A stretch of 36,132 nt of DNA, taken from contig QBLX01000015.1 in assembly GCA_003241825.1 (NCBI GenBank), positions 6,350 through 42,481 of the forward strand, in the 5' to 3' direction. A program made the position numbers and the translations under genes. Below the pieces are notes generated by a model. That model had not been told where the DNA came from. It saw nothing but the letters and a program-made list of their open reading frames with translations, and did no database searches. Every line of letters begins with the position of its first letter. Position 1 is the first letter of the stretch. Shown one piece after another: positions 15,500 through 22,513 of the stretch. The DNA is from Alphaproteobacteria bacterium (lineage in GTDB: Bacteria > Pseudomonadota > Alphaproteobacteria > Caulobacterales > Caulobacteraceae).

Positions 15500-16051
15500 A
15501 TGGGCGGCCTCGGCCCCGGGATCGGGGGCCTCGAGTATCTGTTGATTGCTGCTGTCGCCCTCATCGTCGTGGGGCCTGAACGGCTGCCCGGTCTGTTGCG
15601 CCAGCTCGGCAAGATGATCGGCAAGGCCCGAAGGATGGCCGACGAGTTTCGTAGCAGTTTTGACGAAATGGCCCGGCAGTCCGAGCTCGATGATCTGCGC
15701 AAGGAAGTCGAAGCCTTGCGGACCAACCAGAGCATGGTCAGGTTGGGTGACGAGGCCGATGCGGCGTTCAAGGACATCAAGTCGGAACTTCACAAACCCG
15801 TGGATCACGATGCACCCCGGTCCATCATGGCCACCGACCCGGAACCCTCCTCGACCGTCGCTCCCGTTGATGAGTGGCCGGATACGCACCCCGTGATGAT
15901 GCCGAGCGAGCCTGCAGTGCAGTCTATTCCGCAGGCAAAGCCGAAAGCGGTGCGGAAGTCTGCTTCGAAGGCGGCCAGTGCTGAACCGTCGTCAACTAAG
16001 GCCAAGCCAGCGCGCGAGCGCGCGCCACGCAAGGCGAAGACCCAACCATGA
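15500..16051 (+). CDS. tatB: Sec-independent protein translocase subunit TatB
   Basis: A 183-residue TatB: N-terminal helix with the conserved Glu-Pro region (YLLIAAVALIVVGPERLPGLLRQLG), then a long amphipathic helix (KMIGKARRMADEFRSSFDEMARQSELDDLRKEVEALR). The last 45 or so residues are low-complexity, rich in Lys, Ala and Ser and strongly basic. TatB works with TatC to bind twin-arginine signal peptides. The start has GGGAGA 9 bases upstream. Its TGA overlaps the tatC ATG (ATGA), implying coupled synthesis of the TatBC receptor. Confidence 0.93.
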   Translation: MGGLGPGIGGLEYLLIAAVALIVVGPERLPGLLRQLGKMIGKARRMADEFRSSFDEMARQSELDDLRKEVEALRTNQSMVRLGDEADAAFKDIKSELHKPVDHDAPRSIMATDPEPSSTVAPVDEWPDTHPVMMPSEPAVQSIPQAKPKAVRKSASKAASAEPSSTKAKPARERAPRKAKTQP

Positions 16052-16941
16052 CTGTCCAGGACGAGGCCGAGATCGAAGCGTCGCGTGCGCCTCTGATGGA
16101 CCACCTGATCGAACTGCGCGGGCGGCTGATCGTGTGCGTGGTCGCCTTCATCGTATGTTTCTTTGTCTGTTTCTTCTTCGCAGCGCAGATCCAGGTCTTC
16201 CTGATCAAGCCGTTCCAGGCGGCCGCCGCACTGCATGCGGTTGCTCAGGCCGAGGGCGGGCATAGCGGGGGCAACCCGTTCGAACTGATCGCTATCACCT
16301 CCGGCCTGAGTCCGTTTCCGGAGGGCAGCCAGTCTGCCGTCGCCCTGATCGCCACGGCCCCGCTGGAGCAACTGTTCACCAAGATGAAAATCGCGGGGTT
16401 CGGGGCCATCGTCCTGGCGTTTCCGATCCTTGCCTGGCAGCTCTACCGTTTCGTTGCCCCGGGCCTTTACCGCAACGAGAAAGGGGCTTTCCTGCCCTTC
16501 CTGTTCGCTGCGCCTTTGCTTTTCATGCTGGGCGGCGCTCTGGTCTATTACGTCATGCTGCCGTTCGTGATGTGGTTCTCGCTGAGCCAGCAGATTTCGG
16601 CCGACGGGATTTCGGTCGAACTGATGACCAAGATTTCGGAATACCTGAATCTGGTGACCTCGCTCATGCTGGCGTTCGGCCTGTGCTTCCAGCTCCCGAT
16701 CGTGACGACCCTGCTGGGTATTGCCGGTATCGTGAGCTCCAGGATGATGACCGAAGGCCGCCGCTATGCGATCGTCGCGATCGTGGTCGTTGCTGCTGTC
16801 GTCACGCCGCCCGATCCCCTCAGCCAGATCATGCTCGCTGTGCCACTGGTGCTGCTCTACGAGGTCTCGATCTGGTGCGTCCGGCTTATCGAGCTTCGCA
16901 AGAAGAAGGCGGATCACGTCGACGGGATTGCAGCGGCGTAG
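16048..16941 (+). CDS. tatC: Sec-independent protein translocase subunit TatC
   Basis: A 297-residue TatC with six transmembrane helices. Hallmarks are MDHLIELRGRLI before helix 1, the ELFTKMKIA-type segment (here EQLFTKMKIAGFGAI) before helix 2, FVAPGLYRNEKGAFLPF, and the late VTPPDPLSQIMLAVPLVLLYE. The first periplasmic loop is longer than in E. coli, with a Gly/His-containing stretch (AVAQAEGGHSGGNPFELIA), giving a protein about 40 residues longer overall. TatC is the primary twin-arginine signal receptor. tatC ends the operon here; serS, which follows it in many alphaproteobacteria, is replaced by a convergent hydroxylase gene 75 bases away. Confidence 0.95.
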   Translation: MTVQDEAEIEASRAPLMDHLIELRGRLIVCVVAFIVCFFVCFFFAAQIQVFLIKPFQAAAALHAVAQAEGGHSGGNPFELIAITSGLSPFPEGSQSAVALIATAPLEQLFTKMKIAGFGAIVLAFPILAWQLYRFVAPGLYRNEKGAFLPFLFAAPLLFMLGGALVYYVMLPFVMWFSLSQQISADGISVELMTKISEYLNLVTSLMLAFGLCFQLPIVTTLLGIAGIVSSRMMTEGRRYAIVAIVVVAAVVTPPDPLSQIMLAVPLVLLYEVSIWCVRLIELRKKKADHVDGIAAA

Positions 16942-17016
16942 CCCCGTTTCGACCAACCTCGCTGGATGCAGTGGCTTTGGCGGCTGGTCTGAAGCCCGGC
17001 ACCTATCGCGGATGTC

Positions 17017-17676
17017 TCAATCCTCGCCCCACATGCGCAGGAGGTTGCCGATGGTCTTGTCGAGGTTCAGGGCCTCTTCGTCCCCGGCCGCAGCGCGCAT
17101 CTGCTCCAGATCATGGAGGATTTCCCTCTGGTCCGGGCGGCGGATCCTGCTCTGGACCCAGCCGACGCAGGCCAGCCGGATACCGGCAGTCACAGGCGTC
17201 ACGCGGTGCAGCAGGCCCGTCGGGTAGATGACGACGGACCCGGCTGCGGGCCGGAACTCGCGGTCGTCGTCGAGGGTGCGGATATGCAGCGCACCGCCCT
17301 CATAGGTCCCGGGATCGGACAGGAAGACGGTGAAGCTGATGTCTGTGCGCAGTGGCCAGCCTGTCGGATCGTACATGGTCGCATTGTCGGCGTGCAGCCC
17401 ATACTGCTGGCCGGATCCATAGCGCGAGAACATCAGGCTGCTCCAGCGGACCGGCCGGACGAGGCTCCGTGTCACGGGATGCATTTCGAGGGAGCGGCGC
17501 ACCCGCTGGCCCAGAGCGATGACCTCCGGGTCGTCGCCGCGCGCCTGTTCGTTCTGCTTGACCTTTGCGGCGGCCATCCCGGCGGTGCGCTCGCCCCCCG
17601 TGAAGGGCACGCGGTCCAGGACGTCCCGGATCGTTTCCAGCTCGGCCGGGGCCAGGACGTCCTCGATAACGATCAA
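17017..17676 (-). CDS. piuC: PiuC/YbiX-like Fe(II)/2-oxoglutarate-dependent hydroxylase
   Basis: A 219-residue PKHD-type hydroxylase. The iron site is His95 and Asp97 in GLHADNATM plus His157 in GLLHRVTPV; Arg167 in GIRLACVGWVQS should bind 2-oxoglutarate. Length and end-to-end pattern (FSRYGSGQQYGLHADN, EGGALHI) match E. coli YbiX and Pseudomonas PiuC, often linked to TonB-dependent iron receptors, but none is next to it here. I start it at TTG because GGAGGAG lies about 5 bases upstream and the product then aligns from MIVIEDVLAP. The open frame continues 53 codons upstream without family resemblance. An inverted repeat about 60 bases upstream may be an operator. Confidence 0.85.
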   Translation of the reverse strand: MIVIEDVLAPAELETIRDVLDRVPFTGGERTAGMAAAKVKQNEQARGDDPEVIALGQRVRRSLEMHPVTRSLVRPVRWSSLMFSRYGSGQQYGLHADNATMYDPTGWPLRTDISFTVFLSDPGTYEGGALHIRTLDDDREFRPAAGSVVIYPTGLLHRVTPVTAGIRLACVGWVQSRIRRPDQREILHDLEQMRAAAGDEEALNLDKTIGNLLRMWGED

Positions 17677-17735
17677 TGTCGCTCCTCCGGAGGCGATGCC
17701 CCCAACCCATGCGCCTGTACTGTTCAATGACTTTA

Positions 17736-17750
17736 CTTGCCACCGGCAAG
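17736..17750. promoter_or_regulatory. inverted repeat CTTGCC-N3-GGCAAG upstream of piuC
   Basis: Perfect 6-bp arms with a 3-base centre (ACC) lie 59 bases upstream of the piuC TTG start and 145 bases before the divergent zinc-ribbon gene. It could be an operator or a leader hairpin. It does not match the Fur box I know. Core promoter elements are unclear. Confidence 0.3.
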
Positions 17751-17895
17751 GTTCGTCACCATGATACTGAAGCGGACCGGGCCCCTCTGGCCCTGACTGG
17801 CCTGCGGGCGGGTTAGGGCGATGTCGGACGCGCAATGTTTACCGAGGCCCGGACTGCTACACGCGATCGCGCCTCACATTACGAGGGACCTGACC

Positions 17896-18222
17896 ATGCC
17901 TTTGCTTCTCTGCCCCAACGACAACGGCTCCATGCAGACGGTGGACCGTGCCGGGGTCCAGTTCGACATGTGCCCCAACTGCCGCGGCGTCTGGCTCGAT
18001 CGCGGCGAACTTGAGAAACTTATGGCCGCGGGGGCCCAGGAGGCTGCGCCGCCGCCGCAGGCCACGCCCTATGCCCCGGGCCCGGGGCCGTCAGCACAGC
18101 CATGGAGTTCCGGCTTTGGCGAGCGAGGGGAGTATGGCGAGCGCGGGGAACGCGGCGAGCACGGCTATGGACATGGCGGATACAGGAAGAAGCGCTCGTC
18201 GCTGTTCGACATCTTCGACTGA
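17896..18222 (+). CDS. zf-TFIIB-type zinc-ribbon protein
   Basis: A 108-residue protein with an N-terminal zinc ribbon of the bacterial zf-TFIIB family: LLCPNDNGSMQTVDRAGVQF, then DMCPNCRGVWLDRGELEKLM. Three cysteines (6, 26, 29) are present; the fourth position of the first knuckle is Asn/Asp, a frequent variation in this family. The rest is disordered: a Pro/Ala-rich linker and a Gly-Glu-Arg repeat (GERGEYGERGERGEHGYGHGG) before a basic tail and the acidic end DIFD. The function is unknown; nucleic acid binding is often assumed. The ATG at 17896 has GAGGGA about 7 bases upstream, so the 25 codons of open frame before it are not needed. Confidence 0.8.
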   Translation: MPLLLCPNDNGSMQTVDRAGVQFDMCPNCRGVWLDRGELEKLMAAGAQEAAPPPQATPYAPGPGPSAQPWSSGFGERGEYGERGERGEHGYGHGGYRKKRSSLFDIFD

Positions 18223-18232
18223 CGCCAACCGG

Positions 18233-18250
18233 GGGAGAGTGCCTCCCTTT
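18233..18250 (+). terminator. possible weak terminator after the zinc-ribbon gene
   Basis: A 5-bp stem (GGGAG/CTCCC) with a 5-base loop lies 11 bases after the stop of the zinc-ribbon gene and is followed by TTTCCTT. The stem is short, so it may only attenuate transcription into the antiporter gene. Confidence 0.25.
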
Positions 18251-18313
18251 CCTTATCTGACCGACGGCCCGCAAGCCGTGCCCTGATTTGATAGACGAGA
18301 GGCTGATTGCACC

Positions 18314-19297
18314 ATGCTGTCCGAAGCCCTGTTCCTGCTGCTTGGTCTTGTCCTGCTGATTGCGGGTGGAGACCTGCTGGTGCGTGGTGCTGTCCAGATT
18401 GCTGGCCGGCTTCGTCTCTCGCCCATGCTGATTGGATTGACAGTGGTGGGTATGGGCACATCCATGCCTGAACTGGCCGCCAGCCTGCAGGCCAGCTTTG
18501 CCGGATCGCCAGGTATTGCCATCGGCAACATCGTCGGGTCGAACATCGCGAACTCGCTTCTGATCCTCGGTGTAGCTGCCTTGATCGCGCCTATAGCGGT
18601 CAGTGCCTCCACCCTGTGGCGCGATGGCGGCGTCGGCCTCCTCGCAGCGCTGGGGCTGATCGTGGCGGGTGCCACTGTAGGCCTCTCCCGGGAGATCGGT
18701 ATCGCCTTCCTGCTCCTGATGGCAGGCTACATCTACTACGCCTACCGCCAGGAGCGTGTAGGCGCGCCGCATAGCGCTGCATATGACCGTGCCAAGGCAA
18801 TGGAAGACGTCGATCGTGCCCTGATTCCGCCGGACAAGCCGGAGGGCCGCCTTTGGGTCGCCATCCTGCTGTTTGCTATCGGTCTGGGCCTGATCGTTGG
18901 CGGCGGCAGTTTCCTGGTGAACGCTGCAATTGCCATCGCAGAGGAACTCAATGTCAGCGATGCTGTGATCGGGCTCACCATCGTGGCGGTCGGTACGTCG
19001 GTTCCCGAACTGGTCACGTCTGCCGTTGCCGCCTTCCGCAAGCAGGGTGATATCGCGCTGGGAAACGTTCTGGGCTCCAACATCTACAATATTCTGTTCA
19101 TCGGCGGGCTCACCGGCGCGATTGCCCCAACCGAGGTCCCCGCCAGCATGATGGCCTTCGACCTGTGGGTTCTGGTCGGCGTGTCCATCCTCGTGATGGT
19201 GTTCGCTCTTTCCGGCCGGAGGCTGAGCCGGACCGAAGGCGTTCTCCTCATGGGAGCCTATGTCGTTTACGCCGCCCGTACGGCGGGTCTGTTCTGA
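18314..19297 (+). CDS. calcium/sodium antiporter (CaCA family, YrbG-like)
   Basis: A 327-residue cation/Ca2+ exchanger with ten or so helices in two inverted halves. Each half carries the alpha-repeat: VVGMGTSMPELAAS with GNIVGSNIANS in the first, and IVAVGTSVPELVTS with GNVLGSNIYNI in the second; the Glu residues and the Ser/Asn residues build the ion sites. It probably exports Ca2+ in exchange for Na+ or H+. A polar loop (about 145-175) separates the halves. AGAGG lies 11 bases before the ATG. It follows the zinc-ribbon gene by 91 bases on the same strand and converges with glnA. Confidence 0.92.
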   Translation: MLSEALFLLLGLVLLIAGGDLLVRGAVQIAGRLRLSPMLIGLTVVGMGTSMPELAASLQASFAGSPGIAIGNIVGSNIANSLLILGVAALIAPIAVSASTLWRDGGVGLLAALGLIVAGATVGLSREIGIAFLLLMAGYIYYAYRQERVGAPHSAAYDRAKAMEDVDRALIPPDKPEGRLWVAILLFAIGLGLIVGGGSFLVNAAIAIAEELNVSDAVIGLTIVAVGTSVPELVTSAVAAFRKQGDIALGNVLGSNIYNILFIGGLTGAIAPTEVPASMMAFDLWVLVGVSILVMVFALSGRRLSRTEGVLLMGAYVVYAARTAGLF

Positions 19298-19361
19298 AGC
19301 CGGCCTGAGCGAGGGCACGGTTCGTTCAACGGCCTGAGTCCGCCAGTCCGGCATCAGGCCT

Positions 19362-19390
19362 GGTGCCTTTCACCCAGCGGGTGCCTTTCA
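19362..19390. repeat. partial 18-bp tandem duplication
   Basis: GGTGCCTTTCA occurs at 19362-19372 and again at 19380-19390, an 18-base period with one and a half copies. The junction contains CACCC-AGC-GGGTG, which could fold into a small hairpin after the antiporter gene. It lies in the 168-base antiporter-glnA gap. Confidence 0.6.
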
Positions 19391-19413
19391 GACGATGGAA
19401 AGCGGGACAGAAA

Positions 19414-19441
19414 AGCCCCGGACGGCGGACCGTCCGGGGCT
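19414..19441 (-). terminator. strong intrinsic terminator of glnA
   Basis: An 11-bp perfect GC-rich stem (AGCCCCGGACG/CGTCCGGGGCT) with a 6-base loop. Read on the minus strand it lies 24 bases after the glnA stop and is followed by a U-rich stretch (TTTTCTGT). The plus-strand side lacks such a tract, so it serves glnA. Confidence 0.85.
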
Positions 19442-19465
19442 CATGCCATTCGCTGATCGAACCGA

Positions 19466-20875
19466 TCAGCAGCTGTAATACATGTCGAACTCGACCGGGT
19501 GAGGGTGAAGCTGCAGGCGCATGACTTCCTGCATCTTCAGCTCGATGTAGCTGTCGATGAAATCGTCGTCCATGACGCCGCCCTTCTTGAGGAAGGCACG
19601 GTCCTTGTCGAGGTTCTCGAGGGCTTCCTGCAGCGAGCCACAGACCTCCGGGATCGAGTGACGCTCCTCGGGGGGCAGATCGTACAGGTTCTTGTCGGCC
19701 GGTGCGCCCGGATCGATGCGGTTCTCGATTCCGTCGAGCCCGGCCATGAGAAGGGCGACGAAGGTCAGATAGGGGTTACCCATCGGGTCAGGAAAGCGGG
19801 CTTCCAGACGCTTGGCCTTTGGCGAGGAGGTGTGCGGGATGCGGATCGAGGCCGAGCGGTTACGCGCCGAATAGGCCAGCTTCACCGGAGCCTCGTAACC
19901 GGGCACCAGACGCTTGTAGGAGTTGGTCGTCGAGTTGGCGAAGGCGTTGATGGCCTTGGCGTGCTTGATGATGCCGCCGATGTACCAGAGGCATTCCTGG
20001 CTGAGGCCGGCGTATTTGTCGCCAGCGAACTGGGGCTTGCCGTCCTTCCAGATCGACATGTGGACGTGCATGCCCGAGCCGTTGTCGCCGTACATCGGCT
20101 TGGCCATGAAGGTCGCGGTCTTGCCGTAGGCGGCGGCGACGTTGTGGATGATGTATTTGTAGAGCTGGAGCCGGTCAGCCATTGTCAGCAGGTCGCTGAA
20201 CTTCAGGCCCAGTTCGTGCTGGGCCGGGGCAACCTCGTGATGGTGCTTCTCGGGCTGCAGGCCCATATCGCGCATGACGGCCAGCATTTCTCCGCGGAGG
20301 TCCTGGCCGCTGTCGACCGGATTCACGGGGAAATAGCCGCCTTTGGGCCCGGGGCGATGGCCCATGTTGCCTTCGGAGTATTCAGCACCCGTATTGGCCG
20401 GCAGTTCGATGGAGTCGTAGCTGTAGCCGGTGTCGTGGGGAGCGGTCTTCCAGCGGACATCGTCGAAAATGAAGAACTCGGCCTCGGGCCCGAAATAGAC
20501 AGCGTCGCCGATTCCTGCCGAGGCGACATAGGCGAGCGCCTTTTTGGCCATCGAGCGGCTGTCGCGGTTGTAGGGCTCCATCGTGTCCGGGTTCAGCACG
20601 TCGCAGAACAGGAACATCGTTGTCTGCTGGTAGAAGGGGTCGATGTAGGCCGTGGTCAGGTCAGGCATCAGGAGCATGTCGCTCTCGTTGATCGCCTTCC
20701 AGCCTGCGATTGACGAGCCGTCGAACATCGTGCCCTCGGTCAGGAACTCCTCGTCCACGAGGTCGATGTCAAAGGTGACGTGTTGCAGCTTGCCCTTTGT
20801 GTCGGTGAAGCGGACGTCCACATACTGGACTTCCTTCTCCTTGATCTCTTTTAGGATCTTGGCCGCCGTGCTCAT
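19466..20875 (-). CDS. glnA: glutamine synthetase, type I (GSI-beta)
   Basis: A 469-residue type I glutamine synthetase: glutamate + ammonia + ATP to glutamine, as a dodecamer in the cytosol. Seen directly: FDGSSIAGW near residue 51, the metal-binding [11 protein letters not shown] (129-138), [12 protein letters not shown] (210-221), the ATP/glutamate loop [10 protein letters not shown] (265-274), NRSASIRIP (339-347), and the adenylylation loop [10 protein letters not shown] with Tyr398 as the expected GlnE target. This tyrosine marks the beta subtype, controlled by adenylylation. AGAAGGA lies about 8 bases before the ATG. It follows glnB by 54 bases, the classical glnBA operon, and ends at a strong terminator. 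Confidence 0.97.
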   Translation of the reverse strand: MSTAAKILKEIKEKEVQYVDVRFTDTKGKLQHVTFDIDLVDEEFLTEGTMFDGSSIAGWKAINESDMLLMPDLTTAYIDPFYQQTTMFLFCDVLNPDTMEPYNRDSRSMAKKALAYVASAGIGDAVYFGPEAEFFIFDDVRWKTAPHDTGYSYDSIELPANTGAEYSEGNMGHRPGPKGGYFPVNPVDSGQDLRGEMLAVMRDMGLQPEKHHHEVAPAQHELGLKFSDLLTMADRLQLYKYIIHNVAAAYGKTATFMAKPMYGDNGSGMHVHMSIWKDGKPQFAGDKYAGLSQECLWYIGGIIKHAKAINAFANSTTNSYKRLVPGYEAPVKLAYSARNRSASIRIPHTSSPKAKRLEARFPDPMGNPYLTFVALLMAGLDGIENRIDPGAPADKNLYDLPPEERHSIPEVCGSLQEALENLDKDRAFLKKGGVMDDDFIDSYIELKMQEVMRLQLHPHPVEFDMYYSC

Positions 20876-20929
20876 TCTGTTGGTCCTTCTGGTTTCTTCT
20901 GGGGAGGAAGCGTTACTGGGAAAGCTGGA

Positions 20930-21349
<420 letters not shown>

Positions 21350-21384
21350 TTACAATTTCGTGTCTTGAGCGGACAGATCACACC

Positions 21385-22209
21385 ATGAACGAGGCGAACC
21401 ACCCTGATCTCTGGCGCGATAACCTGCCATGGCCTGGAGCCGTGACGCACAAACACCAGCGTGGGCGGCTGGGCGTGGTCTCCGGGGGTGCCCTGAAGAC
21501 CGGCGCAGCTCGTCTCGCCGCACGGGCCGGTCTGCGCGTCGGTGCCGGTCTGGTAAAGCTGCTCTGCCCGCCAGATGCGGCCCTGGTTGTCGCGGGATCC
21601 GTCGAGGCCATCATGGTCGACGAGTTCAGTTCGCCGGACGCGCTTTTCCGACTCGCCGATCCCCTGGACGCCGTGGTGATAGGCCCAGCCGCCGGGCTTA
21701 CGGAGGCCACGGCCCTGAACCTTGCGGCGCTTGGCCGGACTGGTGCCGTCCTGGTCGTCGACGCCGATGCCCTGACGCTTTTCCACAACCGGGTGCCGGA
21801 TCTCTTTGCCTGTCTGGATCGCGACGATGTCCTGACGCCTCACGAGGGCGAGTTCGAGCGGTTGTTTCCAGACCTGTTGGCGCAGGGACGGGAGTTCGCT
21901 GCAACAATGGCAGCAGAGCGGTCAGGGGCAGTGATCGTTTTGAAAGGCAATGCGACGGTGATCGCCTCTCCTGACGGGCGGATGGTCGTAAACAGCGATG
22001 CCTCGCCCTGGCTGGCGACTGCCGGCAGCGGCGACGTGCTGGCTGGCATGATCGGGGGTCTGGTCGCGCAGCGGATGGACAGTTTCGATGCCGCCTGCGC
22101 CGCCGTCTGGATGCACGCCGATGCGGCGTCCAGGTTCGGCCCGGGGCTGATTGCCGAGGACCTGAGCGAGCAGTTGCCAGCCGTCCTTCGAGCTCTGGCT
22201 CCGGCCTGA
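21385..22209 (+). CDS. nnrD: ADP-dependent NAD(P)H-hydrate dehydratase
   Basis: A 274-residue ribokinase-like metabolite-repair enzyme that converts S-NAD(P)H hydrate back to NAD(P)H with ADP. Seen: HKHQRGRLGVVSGG (22-35), VGAGLVKLLCP, VVIGPAAG, VVDADALTLF, LTPHEGEFERLFP (catalytic-site Glu/His region) and the anion hole TAGSGDVLAGMIGGLVAQ (about 211-228). Many bacteria carry a fused NnrE epimerase domain at the N-terminus; this protein starts directly in the dehydratase domain, so the epimerase must be encoded elsewhere or be absent. The start is ATG 116 bases from the divergent glnB. It is followed by tRNA-Leu. Confidence 0.9.
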   Translation: MNEANHPDLWRDNLPWPGAVTHKHQRGRLGVVSGGALKTGAARLAARAGLRVGAGLVKLLCPPDAALVVAGSVEAIMVDEFSSPDALFRLADPLDAVVIGPAAGLTEATALNLAALGRTGAVLVVDADALTLFHNRVPDLFACLDRDDVLTPHEGEFERLFPDLLAQGREFAATMAAERSGAVIVLKGNATVIASPDGRMVVNSDASPWLATAGSGDVLAGMIGGLVAQRMDSFDAACAAVWMHADAASRFGPGLIAEDLSEQLPAVLRALAPA

Positions 22210-22219
22210 ATTCGGGGAG

Positions 22220-22248
22220 TTGCGGCGCGGTGGGGAAAGCCCTAAACG
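22220..22248 (+). promoter_or_regulatory. candidate promoter of tRNA-Leu
   Basis: TTGCGG (22220-22225), a 17-base spacer and TAAACG (22243-22248) would place transcription start near 22255, 9 bases before the mature tRNA. The -35 keeps TTG and the -10 is a weak match. The tRNA could also be read from nnrD. Confidence 0.35.
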
Positions 22249-22263
22249 CCGACGCCTACCGAT

Positions 22264-22348
22264 GCGGATGTGGCGGAACTGGTAGACGCACCAGATTTAG
22301 GTTCTGGCATCGCAAGATGTGGAGGTTCGAGTCCTCTCATCCGCACCA
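22264..22348 (+). tRNA. tRNA-Leu (anticodon UAG)
   Basis: An 85-base class II tRNA with encoded CCA. The acceptor stem GCGGATG pairs with CATCCGC, and the discriminator is A. The D-loop contains AACTGGTAGA, and the anticodon arm CCAGA/TCTGG encloses TTTAGGT, giving anticodon TAG, which reads CUN (mainly CUA) leucine codons. An extra arm (ATC-GCAA-GAT) is expected for leucine. The T arm has GGTTCGAGTCC. Confidence 0.97.
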
Positions 22349-22462
22349 TTTCTTCAATCCATGCGACGGCACCGAAGCACGCTTGCTCGCTTCATCAGCG
22401 CGGGTTTTCGGAAGCGGACGTGTCGCATGTCTCGAAGGCAGCGTCTGCCAGCGATGAGCAAA

Positions 22463-22490
22463 AAAGGCCCCGGATTGCTCCGGGGCCTTT
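22463..22490. terminator. bidirectional intrinsic terminator between tRNA-Leu and the permease
   Basis: A 12-bp perfect stem (AAAGGCCCCGGA/TCCGGGGCCTTT) with a 4-base loop TTGC. On the minus strand it ends in six T (TTTTTTGC) 24 bases after the permease stop; on the plus strand in TTTC. The 114 bases between the tRNA and this hairpin show nothing else. Confidence 0.85.
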
Positions 22491-22513
22491 CTGCATCGCA
22501 GTGTGAACCGTGA

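Noticed and set aside
15805-16956. 383-codon minus-strand open frame
   Set aside because: Antisense of tatB and tatC; translation is Gln/His/Asp-rich and unlike a folded protein.
18020-19354. 444-codon minus-strand open frame
   Set aside because: Antisense of the antiporter and zinc-ribbon genes; no domain seen.
19499-20713. 404-codon plus-strand open frame
   Set aside because: Antisense of glnA; open because of high GC at third codon positions.
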